Positions 45,996 through 54,492 of a stretch of DNA of 64,000 nucleotides are shown piece by piece (the first letter of the stretch is position 1; each line of letters begins with the position of its first letter). The DNA is taken from the NCBI GenBank assembly GCA_902168205.1, contig CABHOK010000003.1, forward strand, positions 1,550,001 to 1,614,000, read 5' to 3'. The position numbers and the translations under genes were made by a program. The notes below the pieces were generated by a model. It did no database searches and was not told the DNA's origin. It saw nothing but the letters and a program-made list of their open reading frames with translations. Origin of the DNA: an uncultured Chitinophaga sp. (GTDB taxonomy: Bacteria; Bacteroidota; Bacteroidia; Cytophagales; Cyclobacteriaceae).

Positions 45996-47213
45996 TCAGA
46001 ATAGCTTTAACTGCTGATTCTTTTTGGGAGGGGGAGGCACGGCTTTACCAAATACGGTGCGACCTTCGTATTTCCACGATTCTTCACGTTCTTTCTCGAT
46101 CACCGCATCCAGGTTTGTATTCGGTATAAAGTCTTTCTCGGCACGGATCGAAAGATCCGAAAGACTTTTTATGGCCTGTTGTTTATCGCTTTCTCCAAGC
46201 TTGGCCTTATCAACCGCTGTTCGGAGGGTCGCGATAGTCTCATCGTATACTTTTACAGGTACAGGAAATGGATGACCATCTTTACCACCATGCGCAAATG
46301 AAAAACGAGCCGGATCTTTAAAACGTGAAGGCGTTCCATAAATAACTTCGCTCACTAATGTTAATGACTGCAGTGTCCGCGGGCCAAGTCCTTCGAGTAA
46401 CAATAATTCTTCAAAATCTTTGGGTTGCTTTTCATGCGCGAGCCAAAGTATACTTCCCAGTCGTTTAATGTCTACATCTTTTGCTTTTACTTCATGATGC
46501 GAAGGCATTATGAGCTGACGTATTTCTTTCAGCATGCGCTCAGGTGATTCATGCGCCATCTCCATCAGGCTCGAACGCGTAGGAGAAGCTTCGCGTGCCA
46601 CCATGTTCAGTATATTTCCCTGGTTCTCTCCGCAGATCGATGCATGCGGCTCTTCGACAAAAGAAGTAAGTGAAGCCGAATGCCAATGATACCTTCGCGC
46701 AGTTGTACTCATCGGACTCATGCCTTGTTGTACCACAGCCCATTGTCCTTCGCTGCTCACGATAAAATTATGAAGATATAGTTGAAAACCATCCTGCACA
46801 GCGGTGTTATCAACCTTTGCACTAAGCTTGCTGCAGCGTGCGAGGAAGTCACCATCAAGCCCGGTATATTCTCCAACCTTTAACAATTCAGCAGGTGTCT
46901 CACGCGAGGTTTTCCCTTTACCACCACATATATAGATTCCCAGTTCTTTCGCATGCGGATTTATAGCACGCTTCAATGCACCCATCACCGAAGTAGTTAT
47001 ACCGGAAGAATGCCAGTCCATTCCCATCACGCAACCCAGACTCTGAAACCAGAACGGATCACTAAGTCTTCGCAGTACTTCCGCTTTACCATACTCAGTT
47101 ATAATTGCTTCCGTAATCGCGAGACCAAGTCTGCCCATACGCTCCGCGAGCCACCGCGGAACATGTCCGTAATGTAAAGGAAGATCTGCCGTACCCGAAC
47201 GCCTCAAGCTCAT
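45996..47213 (-). CDS. DUF763 family protein with helix-hairpin-helix and clamp-binding-like C-terminus
   Basis: 405 residues of the DUF763 family, recognised by the opening RRSGTADLPLHYGHVPRWLA, FWFQSLGCVMGMDWHSSG and the conserved LGIYICGGKGKTSR. An HhH-like segment (LLLLEGLGPRTLQSLTLVSE near 290) is of the DNA-glycosylase/RuvA type. The protein ends NQQLKLF, which fits the bacterial sliding-clamp-binding consensus QLxLF at the extreme C-terminus. This suggests a DNA-processing enzyme tethered to DnaN; the family has no established activity that I know of. It stands near Ku, LigD and Nei. Confidence 0.88.
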   Translation of the reverse strand: MSLRRSGTADLPLHYGHVPRWLAERMGRLGLAITEAIITEYGKAEVLRRLSDPFWFQSLGCVMGMDWHSSGITTSVMGALKRAINPHAKELGIYICGGKGKTSRETPAELLKVGEYTGLDGDFLARCSKLSAKVDNTAVQDGFQLYLHNFIVSSEGQWAVVQQGMSPMSTTARRYHWHSASLTSFVEEPHASICGENQGNILNMVAREASPTRSSLMEMAHESPERMLKEIRQLIMPSHHEVKAKDVDIKRLGSILWLAHEKQPKDFEELLLLEGLGPRTLQSLTLVSEVIYGTPSRFKDPARFSFAHGGKDGHPFPVPVKVYDETIATLRTAVDKAKLGESDKQQAIKSLSDLSIRAEKDFIPNTNLDAVIEKEREESWKYEGRTVFGKAVPPPPKKNQQLKLF

Positions 47214-47223
47214 GGAGAATTGT

Positions 47224-47318
47224 AAAATTGGAAGATTACAAGATTACAAAATTAGAAATTGAAACATGGCTATACCGGAAACTAATCTTCCAATTTTAAA
47301 ATTTTTCAATCTTCCAAT
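47224..47318. repeat. AT-rich inverted-repeat element (family B)
   Basis: Left part AAAATTGGAAGATTACAAGA (from 47224) and right part TCTTCCAATTTTAAAATTTT with TCAATCTTCCAAT (to 47318) are inverted with internal GGAAGATT/AATCTTCC repeats. The element lies in the gap between the divergent DUF763 and DUF6496-like genes. It does not match family A and may be another dispersed non-coding element. Confidence 0.55.
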
Positions 47319-47367
47319 CCACCCGAACGGCACGGATTTTTAGCCCCGAGAATCTAAAAAAAACGCT

Positions 47368-47637
47368 ATGGCAAAATACTCAAAGTCCGCGCAGAAAAAA
47401 GTGGCTAAAGTAATGCGCGAGAAAAAAGCAGGCACGTTGAAGAGCGGCCGCAGTGGAAGGAAAGTAACCAGTCACAAACAAGCAATTGCCATTGGTTTAT
47501 CAGAAGCGAGACGAGCAGGTGCTAAAGTTCCGAAGAAAGGAGCAAAGAAGGCGGGCAGGAAAGCAGCAAAAAAAGGAGCGAAGAAATCAGCGCGCAAAGG
47601 CGCTAAGAAAACGGCAAAGAAAAGCAGAAAGCGATGA
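47368..47637 (+). CDS. DUF6496-like small basic protein with H1-like tail
   Basis: 89 residues. The conserved core is VAKVMREKKAGTLKSGRSGR followed by HKQAIAIGLSEARRAGAKVP, seen in stress-induced plasmid- and desiccation-associated small proteins. A C-terminal tail of KKGAKKAGRKAAKKG repeats resembles histone H1. It probably binds nucleic acid, perhaps protecting DNA in dry or oxidative stress; that is inference. It has its own intrinsic terminator. Confidence 0.82.
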   Translation: MAKYSKSAQKKVAKVMREKKAGTLKSGRSGRKVTSHKQAIAIGLSEARRAGAKVPKKGAKKAGRKAAKKGAKKSARKGAKKTAKKSRKR

Positions 47638-47683
47638 GATAAGGTTTACAAATACGTTGTGTATAACCGAGTTGTTTGATAGG

Positions 47684-47712
47684 ATCCTGGGCATTACGCC
47701 CAGGATTTTTTT
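47684..47712 (+). terminator. intrinsic terminator after the DUF6496-like gene
   Basis: TCCTGGGC (47685-47692) pairs perfectly with GCCCAGGA (47698-47705) around ATTAC, followed by seven Ts. Confidence 0.92.
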
Positions 47713-47754
47713 GTATTGTCTCATTTCTTTTTGAATGTGACTGAAATCTTTTTT

Positions 47755-47770
47755 TGTCACGAACTGTCAC
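47755..47770 (+). promoter_or_regulatory. direct repeat TGTCAC upstream of susC-like gene
   Basis: TGTCAC occurs at 47755-47760 and 47765-47770, exactly one helical turn apart, with an inverted GTGACT at 47737. They lie about 50-65 bases before the SusC-like ATG and overlap a T-rich -33-like region and an ACCTTTGA box (47771-47778). A possible activator site. Confidence 0.35.
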
Positions 47771-47818
47771 ACCTTTGATAGAGCTGCATCCAATCCTCTT
47801 AAAAAATATCCAAAATCT

Positions 47819-50800
47819 ATGAAGAGGATTTTACAGATTGTATTGCTGGGCCTCTGCGCACTGGCTGGTGGTACCAGCGTTGCGCAAGACCGGACTGTTA
47901 CCGGAAAGGTAACATCCGCAGAAGATGGCCAGGGAGTGCCCGGAGTAAATGTACTGGTGAAAGGTACAACCGTTGGCTCTGTTACTGATACCGATGGTAA
48001 CTATACCATTGCGTTGCCTGCCGGAAATACCGTATTGGTATTTTCATTTATTGGTTTTAAGTCGCAGGAGATTGAAGTTGGCGATCGTACGGCAATAGAC
48101 GTACCGTTGCAACCCGATTTTCAGCAACTGTCGGAAGTGGTTGTTACTGCGCTGGGTATTGAGCGTAATGAAAAATCATTGTCCTATTCGGCACAGCAGG
48201 TAAAGGCGGATGAAAAACTTCGCATCACGCGCGATGCAGATCTCAACTCAACGCTGGCCGGTAAAGTTGCCGGTGTACAGGTGTTGAATCAATCCGGGGC
48301 AAAGCTCGGTTCTGCTGCTACCATTCGTATTCGCGGTTCGGCTTCTCTTACCGAGAAGAGTCCGCTCTATGTAATTGACGGAACCCCCGTGAATAATTTT
48401 GAGCGCGGTGCTCGTGGTGTTTCTCCGGTTGATCTCGGTATAAATATGGATGATGTAGAGTCCATTTCAATTCTGAAAGGACCCAACGCTACAGCACTTT
48501 ATGGACAACGTGGTGATGCCGGTGTTGTACAGATCACCACCAAGCGTGGTCGTAAAACCAAAGGTATAGGACTTGAACTGAACAGTACAACAACCTTTGA
48601 AGAAGTAAATATACTACCGAGTTATCAGAATACGTATGGTGGCGGAGGCAGTTCTGATTTCAGAACATTTACTTATAACGCGGGTGTGCACCCGGCAGAA
48701 TGGGCTGCGCTCGATGGCAAGAAATATCACGATTATTCAGACGATGCTTCGTGGGGACCGAAGATTGATGGCTCTGAATATATACCCTGGTATGCATGGT
48801 ATCCCGGTACAGCGTATTCTTTCAAAACAGCCAGGTATACTGCACAGCCTGATAACGTACGCGACTACTATGAAACCGGTAAAACATTCAATAATAATAT
48901 AAACTTCAGTAAATCCGGTGAAGGATATTCTGTACGTGTATCCTATACCAACCTGAAGCAAACCGGTATACTTCCCAATACAAGCCTGGATCGTAACTAT
49001 ATATCTACACAAAATTCGGCAGACCTCGGTCGCTATGTTACCATCGGCTCGAATATCAATTATACCAACGAAGTGGTGTTCGGTAATTTTGATGATGATT
49101 ACTCCAACTATAGCGGAGCAGGTTCTTTTAACCAATGGTTTCATCGCGACCTGGATATGAGCAAACTCAAAGAGTTGCGTAATTTCAAAACGCCTACGGG
49201 AGCACTGGCAAGCTGGAATCACACCAATCCGACTTCGTCCACAACATTTTCGTCTCTGAATTTTAACCGTGGTAATTACTGGTATAATCCATATTCCTAT
49301 ATGGACTATATTAACTTCACCACCAAGCGCGATCGCTTATTCGGAGATGTAAATCTGACGGTTAAACTTAACGAACATTTCCGTGTGCAGGGTTTCTTCC
49401 GCAGAAATCAGTTGTCTTCAAACTATGAAGATAAAACACCGGACATCATCGAGCGAAGTGTAGCACAGACAAATGCACAGGCCGCCTATAGCACTGGCCA
49501 GACATCCAACATTGAAAATAACTATGAGTTCCTGGCTAGCTATAACCAGGTGGTAGGTGATTTTGATATCGATGTAAATATAGGGGGTAACATCCGGCAG
49601 AACTCCTATAAAGATGTGCGCATCGCGACCAACGGAGGTCTAGTTGTGCCCGATCTTTTCATTGTCTCAAACTCCAAAGGAGCGTTGAATTACTATAACT
49701 ACCGCCAGAATAAAACGGTGAGAAGTTTGTACGGAAGAGCATCCGTTGGCTATAAAGATTTTGCCTTCCTGGAATTCACAGCGCGCAACGACTGGAGCTC
49801 TGCATTGCCGGCCGATAACAACTCATACTTTTATCCTTCGGTGGGTGGATCGTTTGTGTTCAGCGAACTTACCCAAACTGTGCTTCCATTTCTCTCATAT
49901 GGTAAGCTTCGCGGCAGCTGGGCACAGGTTGGCTCAGACATGGATCCCTACCAGCTATACTTAACGTACCCGGTAGATCAGATCCAGTTCGATGGAAATA
50001 TACTCATGACAACTCCGGACTTGTTAACGAACGCTAACATCAAACCTTCACTTTCGTCTGCGTATGAAATGGGTTTTGATCTGAAGTTCCTGAACAACCG
50101 TGCCGGTGTCAGCTTTACATACTATAAAGAAGTAAAGAAGAATGAAATCCTGAATGTAGACATCAGTACTGCCAGTGGATTCTCTGACAAGGTGATCAAC
50201 GCAGGTCGTGTAGAGCGTAATGGTATTGAGATTCTCCTTGAAGGAACTCCGGTAAGTACACGTTCATTTGAATGGAATATAGGTATAAATCTGGCGCGCA
50301 ATAACTCGCGAGTGATTGAACTGGCAGACGGTATAAATACCATCAATGCTACCACTCCTGGATACGATGTGTCCGATTACTTTGATTTTGTATACCTCGT
50401 GAACAAGACGGATTACGATGGCGGCAGCAATAAATGGGGACAACTGCGCGGTACGGGTATACGCAAGATCAACGGTCAGCCGGTACTGAATGACAATGGT
50501 ACTTATCAGACAGAGAACGATGTGTTCTTCGGTTCCGTGCTTCCCGATTTCACGGGTGGTATCGTTAATAATTTTACCTATAAGGATTTTTCACTGGCCG
50601 TAGCGATCGACTTTCAACGCGGTGGTAAATATTTCTCATTGTCTAATCTGTGGGGTGAGTATTCAGGATTGCTGTCTCAAACCGCAGCAACTAACAGCAA
50701 CGGTAAGAATGTGCGCGATGCAGTTGCAGAAGGTGGTGGTGTACATGTAACCGGTGTAAATGAAAACGGTGAGCCTGTGGCGTACGATGTAGAGGGCTAT

Positions 50801-51076
50801 AATTACTTCCACCAGTTTGTCGATCACAGTATACTGGACAATTCTGTATTCGATGCTTCGTATGTGAAGTTACGTGAGATAAGTCTGGGCTATAAAGTGC
50901 CGCTCAAGAGCCGCGTGTTGCAGAACCTTACGTTCTCGGTGGTAGCGCGTAATCCATGGCTTATTTATTTGTCCAACCGGAACATCGATACGTCCGAACT
51001 TTCACAGCGCTGGGGCGAGAATGGACAGCAGCCAGGTACACGTTCACTCGGTTTTAATATCAAAGCATCGTTCTGA
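47819..51076 (+). CDS. SusC/RagA-family TonB-dependent outer-membrane transporter
   Basis: 1,085 residues. Signal peptide (LQIVLLGLCALAGGTSVAQ), carboxypeptidase-regulatory-like domain at about 25-100 (VTGKVTSAEDGQGVPGVNVL), TonB box region (LSEVVVTALGIERN), plug domain with AGVQVLNQSG, PLYVIDGTPVNN and SILKGPNATALYGQRGDAGV, then a 22-strand barrel ending GTRSLGFNIKASF. Works with the SusD-like lipoprotein 28 bases downstream to import large ligands (glycans or peptides). No glycosidase, sulfatase or hybrid regulator gene adjoins it, so the ligand is not predictable. Confidence 0.95.
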   Translation: MKRILQIVLLGLCALAGGTSVAQDRTVTGKVTSAEDGQGVPGVNVLVKGTTVGSVTDTDGNYTIALPAGNTVLVFSFIGFKSQEIEVGDRTAIDVPLQPDFQQLSEVVVTALGIERNEKSLSYSAQQVKADEKLRITRDADLNSTLAGKVAGVQVLNQSGAKLGSAATIRIRGSASLTEKSPLYVIDGTPVNNFERGARGVSPVDLGINMDDVESISILKGPNATALYGQRGDAGVVQITTKRGRKTKGIGLELNSTTTFEEVNILPSYQNTYGGGGSSDFRTFTYNAGVHPAEWAALDGKKYHDYSDDASWGPKIDGSEYIPWYAWYPGTAYSFKTARYTAQPDNVRDYYETGKTFNNNINFSKSGEGYSVRVSYTNLKQTGILPNTSLDRNYISTQNSADLGRYVTIGSNINYTNEVVFGNFDDDYSNYSGAGSFNQWFHRDLDMSKLKELRNFKTPTGALASWNHTNPTSSTTFSSLNFNRGNYWYNPYSYMDYINFTTKRDRLFGDVNLTVKLNEHFRVQGFFRRNQLSSNYEDKTPDIIERSVAQTNAQAAYSTGQTSNIENNYEFLASYNQVVGDFDIDVNIGGNIRQNSYKDVRIATNGGLVVPDLFIVSNSKGALNYYNYRQNKTVRSLYGRASVGYKDFAFLEFTARNDWSSALPADNNSYFYPSVGGSFVFSELTQTVLPFLSYGKLRGSWAQVGSDMDPYQLYLTYPVDQIQFDGNILMTTPDLLTNANIKPSLSSAYEMGFDLKFLNNRAGVSFTYYKEVKKNEILNVDISTASGFSDKVINAGRVERNGIEILLEGTPVSTRSFEWNIGINLARNNSRVIELADGINTINATTPGYDVSDYFDFVYLVNKTDYDGGSNKWGQLRGTGIRKINGQPVLNDNGTYQTENDVFFGSVLPDFTGGIVNNFTYKDFSLAVAIDFQRGGKYFSLSNLWGEYSGLLSQTAATNSNGKNVRDAVAEGGGVHVTGVNENGEPVAYDVEGYNYFHQFVDHSILDNSVFDASYVKLREISLGYKVPLKSRVLQNLTFSVVARNPWLIYLSNRNIDTSELSQRWGENGQQPGTRSLGFNIKASF

Positions 51077-51103
51077 TACAATCATATTATATAATCAAGC
51101 ATT

Positions 51104-52594
51104 ATGGCATTAAGTATAGTTAGAAAAAGGTGGGCAGCAGTTGCCTTGCTGTTGCTCGGAGCAGGCTGCTCGGACTTTGGTGATACCAATGAAAATCCGA
51201 ATGCAGCACGTGTACCCGTACCGTTTGCATTGCTGACGGAAGCGATCACAGGAGTGCCCGCTACGCAAGCGGGATATACACTGCGCGGAGGTATAGCAGG
51301 TATTCAAACCGTGGGTGCACCGGAACCGATGTTGTATGTACAGTATTGGTCCGAGAGTCAATATCCGGAAGATTCGCAGTATGCTACAACGTTTGCCCTA
51401 TGGGACAATTACTATGCTGTGTCCTTACAGGATTTACAAACGATCATCGACCTCAATACAAAAGATGAAACTCGTGAGCAAATGGTGAAGTTTGCATCAA
51501 TCAATAATCAGCTCGCAGTAGCACGTATTCTCAGAGCATATTTATTCTGGGTGGTAACTGATCGCTGGGGCGATGTGCCGTATTTTGAAGCGTTGAAACA
51601 GAATACATTACCAGCCTATACTTCGCAGCAGGAAATATATACCGATCTCCTGAAAGAACTGCGTGAGTCTGTAGACCAGTTTGATAATGGAAGGATGCTG
51701 GATGGAGATATACTTTTTCATGGCGATGCATCACGGTGGAAGAAATTTGCAAACTCACTGCGCATGCTCATGGCGCTTCGTCTTTCGAATGTTGAACCAG
51801 CTACAGCGCGCGATGAATTTATCAGTGCGTATGAACATCCGGCAGGGCACGTTGCTTCCAATGACGACAATGTGTTTGTAGGTTTTCTCGATGATGATAA
51901 ACTACGCAACCCGGTAAATGTACTCTTTGACGGAAGGGATGATTACGGTGTGAGTGAAACGTTGATGAATACATTAACGAATCTCAACGACCCGCGCATT
52001 GAAGTATTTGCCGACCGGAACCAGGACGATGAATTTGTAGGATTGCCATACGGATTAACCCGCTCGCTGCTCATCGACTGGACAAACGAAAATGATTACT
52101 CACGCCCGGGTATAGCGATCCGTGAGACAACAACACGCGGATATATAGTGACGGCTTCTCAAATGCAACTTGCAAAAGCAGAAGCTGCCGTACGAAACTG
52201 GATTGGCGATGATGCCGCTGATCTGTATTACGATGCCATTCGCGCATCGTGGGAGCAGCACGAAGTTTTTGACCAGGATATATTCGAAGTATATACCGGT
52301 CATGCAGATGTAGAATTCTCCGGCACAGACGAAGAAAAACTTTCGAAGATCGGAACACAGCGATGGCTCGCGCTATATCCGAACGGAACTGAAGCGTGGT
52401 TTGAGTGGAGACGAACCGGGTATCCGGATTTACAACCCACACCCTATGCGCTGAACGAGAGTGGTGAGATTCCAAGACGGTATGCATACCCGAATGTAGA
52501 GGCCACCCTGAACAAGATTAATTACGAAGCTGCCTCTGCCCGGATCAGCGGAGGAGATAAGCACCATAGTCGGGTGTGGTGGGACATAGACTGA
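51104..52594 (+). CDS. SusD/RagB-family nutrient-binding outer-membrane lipoprotein
   Basis: 496 residues with lipobox LLLGAGC (acylated Cys near residue 22) followed by SDFGDTNENPN, the usual start of SusD-like-2 proteins. Four-TPR core typical: ALLTEAITGV..., LAVARILRAYLFWVVTDRWG (the WGDVPYFEA motif), and C-terminal QRWLALYPNGTEAWFEWRRT. Caps the SusC channel from outside. Translated directly after SusC. Confidence 0.95.
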   Translation: MALSIVRKRWAAVALLLLGAGCSDFGDTNENPNAARVPVPFALLTEAITGVPATQAGYTLRGGIAGIQTVGAPEPMLYVQYWSESQYPEDSQYATTFALWDNYYAVSLQDLQTIIDLNTKDETREQMVKFASINNQLAVARILRAYLFWVVTDRWGDVPYFEALKQNTLPAYTSQQEIYTDLLKELRESVDQFDNGRMLDGDILFHGDASRWKKFANSLRMLMALRLSNVEPATARDEFISAYEHPAGHVASNDDNVFVGFLDDDKLRNPVNVLFDGRDDYGVSETLMNTLTNLNDPRIEVFADRNQDDEFVGLPYGLTRSLLIDWTNENDYSRPGIAIRETTTRGYIVTASQMQLAKAEAAVRNWIGDDAADLYYDAIRASWEQHEVFDQDIFEVYTGHADVEFSGTDEEKLSKIGTQRWLALYPNGTEAWFEWRRTGYPDLQPTPYALNESGEIPRRYAYPNVEATLNKINYEAASARISGGDKHHSRVWWDID

Positions 52595-52616
52595 CGTGGG
52601 ATGTTTGATCCAAAGG

Positions 52617-52648
52617 AAAGTGTCCCGGTAAATACTACCGGGCACTTT
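52617..52648 (+). terminator. hairpin terminator after the SusC/D operon
   Basis: AAAGTGTCCCGGTA (52617-52630) pairs with TACCGGGCACTTT (52636-52648) with one bulge around a 5-base loop. There is no long T-tract (AAAAAACTTT follows), so it may terminate weakly. Confidence 0.6.
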
Positions 52649-52680
52649 AAAAAACTTTAACCAGTATAGACGCAATTACT

Positions 52681-53088
52681 ATGAAACGATTTTTGGATAC
52701 GTGGGAAATTAACAACCGGATCAATTTACTGCTGCTGGATTCTTTTGCAGATGAAAATTTTCGCAGGGCACTGTCTTCAAACCGTGCTTCGAATTTACTC
52801 GAGCAATTTGTACACATGCACAACACACGACTGTTGTGGATTGAAGAGAATGAACCTTCCCTTGCCAGTGGTTTGGTAAAACTCAAAGACCGCGGCCTTG
52901 AAAAAGAAACACTGAAACAGGCGCTCGACAAGACAGCCGATGCCATTACTCAACTCATTCGTAAAACGATGCGCGAAGGTAAGGTTCGAAACTTTCGCAC
53001 GCCGTATGAGTTTCTGGTCTTCATGATTTCGCACGAAGCACAGTGCCGCAACAAGATTGTGATGACTTCCATTGCCATGCAGAACTGA
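52681..53088 (+). CDS. DinB-like four-helix metalloprotein
   Basis: 135 residues matching the DinB/YfiT fold: helix 1 TWEINNRINLLLLDSF, helix with metal His in QFVHMHNTRLLWI, and C-terminal ISHEAQCRNKIVM with the second His. The third histidine expected in HEAHHRGQI of the family is replaced by Cys/Asn here, so metal binding may be altered. Function of family members ranges from thiol transferases to damage-inducible proteins. It follows the SusC/D terminator; probably transcribed separately. Confidence 0.78.
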   Translation: MKRFLDTWEINNRINLLLLDSFADENFRRALSSNRASNLLEQFVHMHNTRLLWIEENEPSLASGLVKLKDRGLEKETLKQALDKTADAITQLIRKTMREGKVRNFRTPYEFLVFMISHEAQCRNKIVMTSIAMQN

Positions 53089-53274
53089 TGCGTGGTATAG
53101 AAGTGCTCACACGATGGAGTAGGGATGATGGGTATATTTCAGTATAAAATCTCCTTATTCAAAGAACAAAGGGCTCCATCTCAGGCTATCAAAGCTACAT
53201 TTCAGTACAGTCTCGCATTTTTTTCAATATAACATCGGTGATTTTTGGTGAAAAGACTAACGAACCCTTTCGCT

Positions 53275-53748
53275 ATGAAGATCACCCTAAATCCCCGTGT
53301 TGAAAGACACTCCGATGGTATAGCCAGTGTCCGGTTTCAGGCGCGGCAACCGGTTGTTGTGGAGGCACTCTCGTTTCACAGTAGTGGTGCCGTTGTGTTG
53401 CAGGTTAAAACCCCTTTATCCGATCGTGTGCTGTGGTTTGGACTGGGCTTTCTCATATCGCGCGAGCTTTCACGTGATATAACCCAGATCCGTATTCAGC
53501 CAACGCTGGTCACTCCGCCAATTCACCACGAGGTTATACCTGCGGATGTTTTTGCAGAATTGGAAGTACTATGTGCGGAGACCAAAACTTTCTTTACGCA
53601 GGCAACAGCCGTTCACTGGAACTGCGCAGAGCATGAGTGTATAATAAGACGCGGTAACGTGCAGTGGCCCGCCCGGCAGTTATCTATCGGGTTTGATGAT
53701 CTGGTGGATATGATCGCGGATAAAGAGCATGCTGCAAAGTGTGCATAA
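53275..53748 (+). CDS. unknown cytosolic protein coupled to an ECF sigma factor
   Basis: 157 residues from ATG 53275 (a TTG at 53245 would add ten). No signal peptide or membrane helix. Contains a conserved-looking WFGLGFLISRELS and a Cys/His cluster (VHWNCAEHECIIRRG near 125-140) that could bind a metal. The stop is 12 bases before the sigma gene, so the two are one unit; candidate roles are a soluble anti-sigma or a redox/metal sensor. I do not recognise a family. Confidence 0.68.
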   Translation: MKITLNPRVERHSDGIASVRFQARQPVVVEALSFHSSGAVVLQVKTPLSDRVLWFGLGFLISRELSRDITQIRIQPTLVTPPIHHEVIPADVFAELEVLCAETKTFFTQATAVHWNCAEHECIIRRGNVQWPARQLSIGFDDLVDMIADKEHAAKCA

Positions 53749-53760
53749 CCCTACCGTTGT

Positions 53761-54492
53761 ATGCGTTTGGATTTACTCCGTTATAATGATGAAGAACTGG
53801 TTGCTGTTGCAGGAAGAGGCGACCATAAAGCAGCCGAGGTATTGTTTGCGCGCCATACCGGTTTTGTGATGCGGCTGGTAAAACAGTTAGGTCGCAATGC
53901 CGCTGAAGCTGAAGATGCAACGCAGGATATATGGGCGATTGTGTGGGAGCACCTTCCGCAATTCAAGCAGCAAAGTTCGTTTACTACATGGTTATACCGT
54001 ATCACCGTAAATCATGTTTTACAACAGATGCGCAGGGAGCGATCACTCCAGCGTCAACAGGCATTTGCCGCTGCGGATGACACGCTCGCTGAAGAGACTA
54101 TATTTCCGGATAACTTCCTGAATGATTACTTCTCGGGCGTATTGCTATGTCTCAGTGAAGACCAGCGTATGACGCTGGTACTGGCCGATATATTTCGAAT
54201 GGACCACCAGGCTGCTGCACGAGTGTTGAAAATAACTCCCGATAATTACCGCCAGAAACTATCACGCTCTCGAAAAGACCTGCGTAACTGGATGGCCGGT
54301 AAATGTAGTTTGCTGCGATCGGGACAAGCCTGTCAGTGTCCGCGTAAAAAACAATGCTTCATTGATGACGGTCGCGTCAATGCGCAAACCGGTAAATTTG
54401 ATACTGCACGCATCCGCAAAGTACAGGAATATATAGCGTCACAATTGCAACAGGCAGATTATGCTGCGATCGCTAGTGCTCAAATACATTGA
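53761..54492 (+). CDS. ECF sigma factor with cysteine-rich C-terminal extension
   Basis: 243 residues, about 60 longer than a minimal ECF sigma. Region 2 at about 22-95 (AEDATQDIWAIVWEHLPQFK, FTTWLYRITVNHVLQQMRRE), region 4 at about 125-178 (LSEDQRMTLVLADIFRMDHQ, NYRQKLSRSRKDLRNWM). The tail after region 4 has a Cys cluster (GKCSLLRSGQACQCPRKKQC) of the type found in sigma factors with an attached metal- or redox-binding regulatory segment. Its 3' end overlaps the convergent LytTR gene by 20 bases. The protein encoded just upstream also has a Cys/His cluster, so redox or metal signalling is a reasonable guess. Confidence 0.87.
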   Translation: MRLDLLRYNDEELVAVAGRGDHKAAEVLFARHTGFVMRLVKQLGRNAAEAEDATQDIWAIVWEHLPQFKQQSSFTTWLYRITVNHVLQQMRRERSLQRQQAFAAADDTLAEETIFPDNFLNDYFSGVLLCLSEDQRMTLVLADIFRMDHQAAARVLKITPDNYRQKLSRSRKDLRNWMAGKCSLLRSGQACQCPRKKQCFIDDGRVNAQTGKFDTARIRKVQEYIASQLQQADYAAIASAQIH

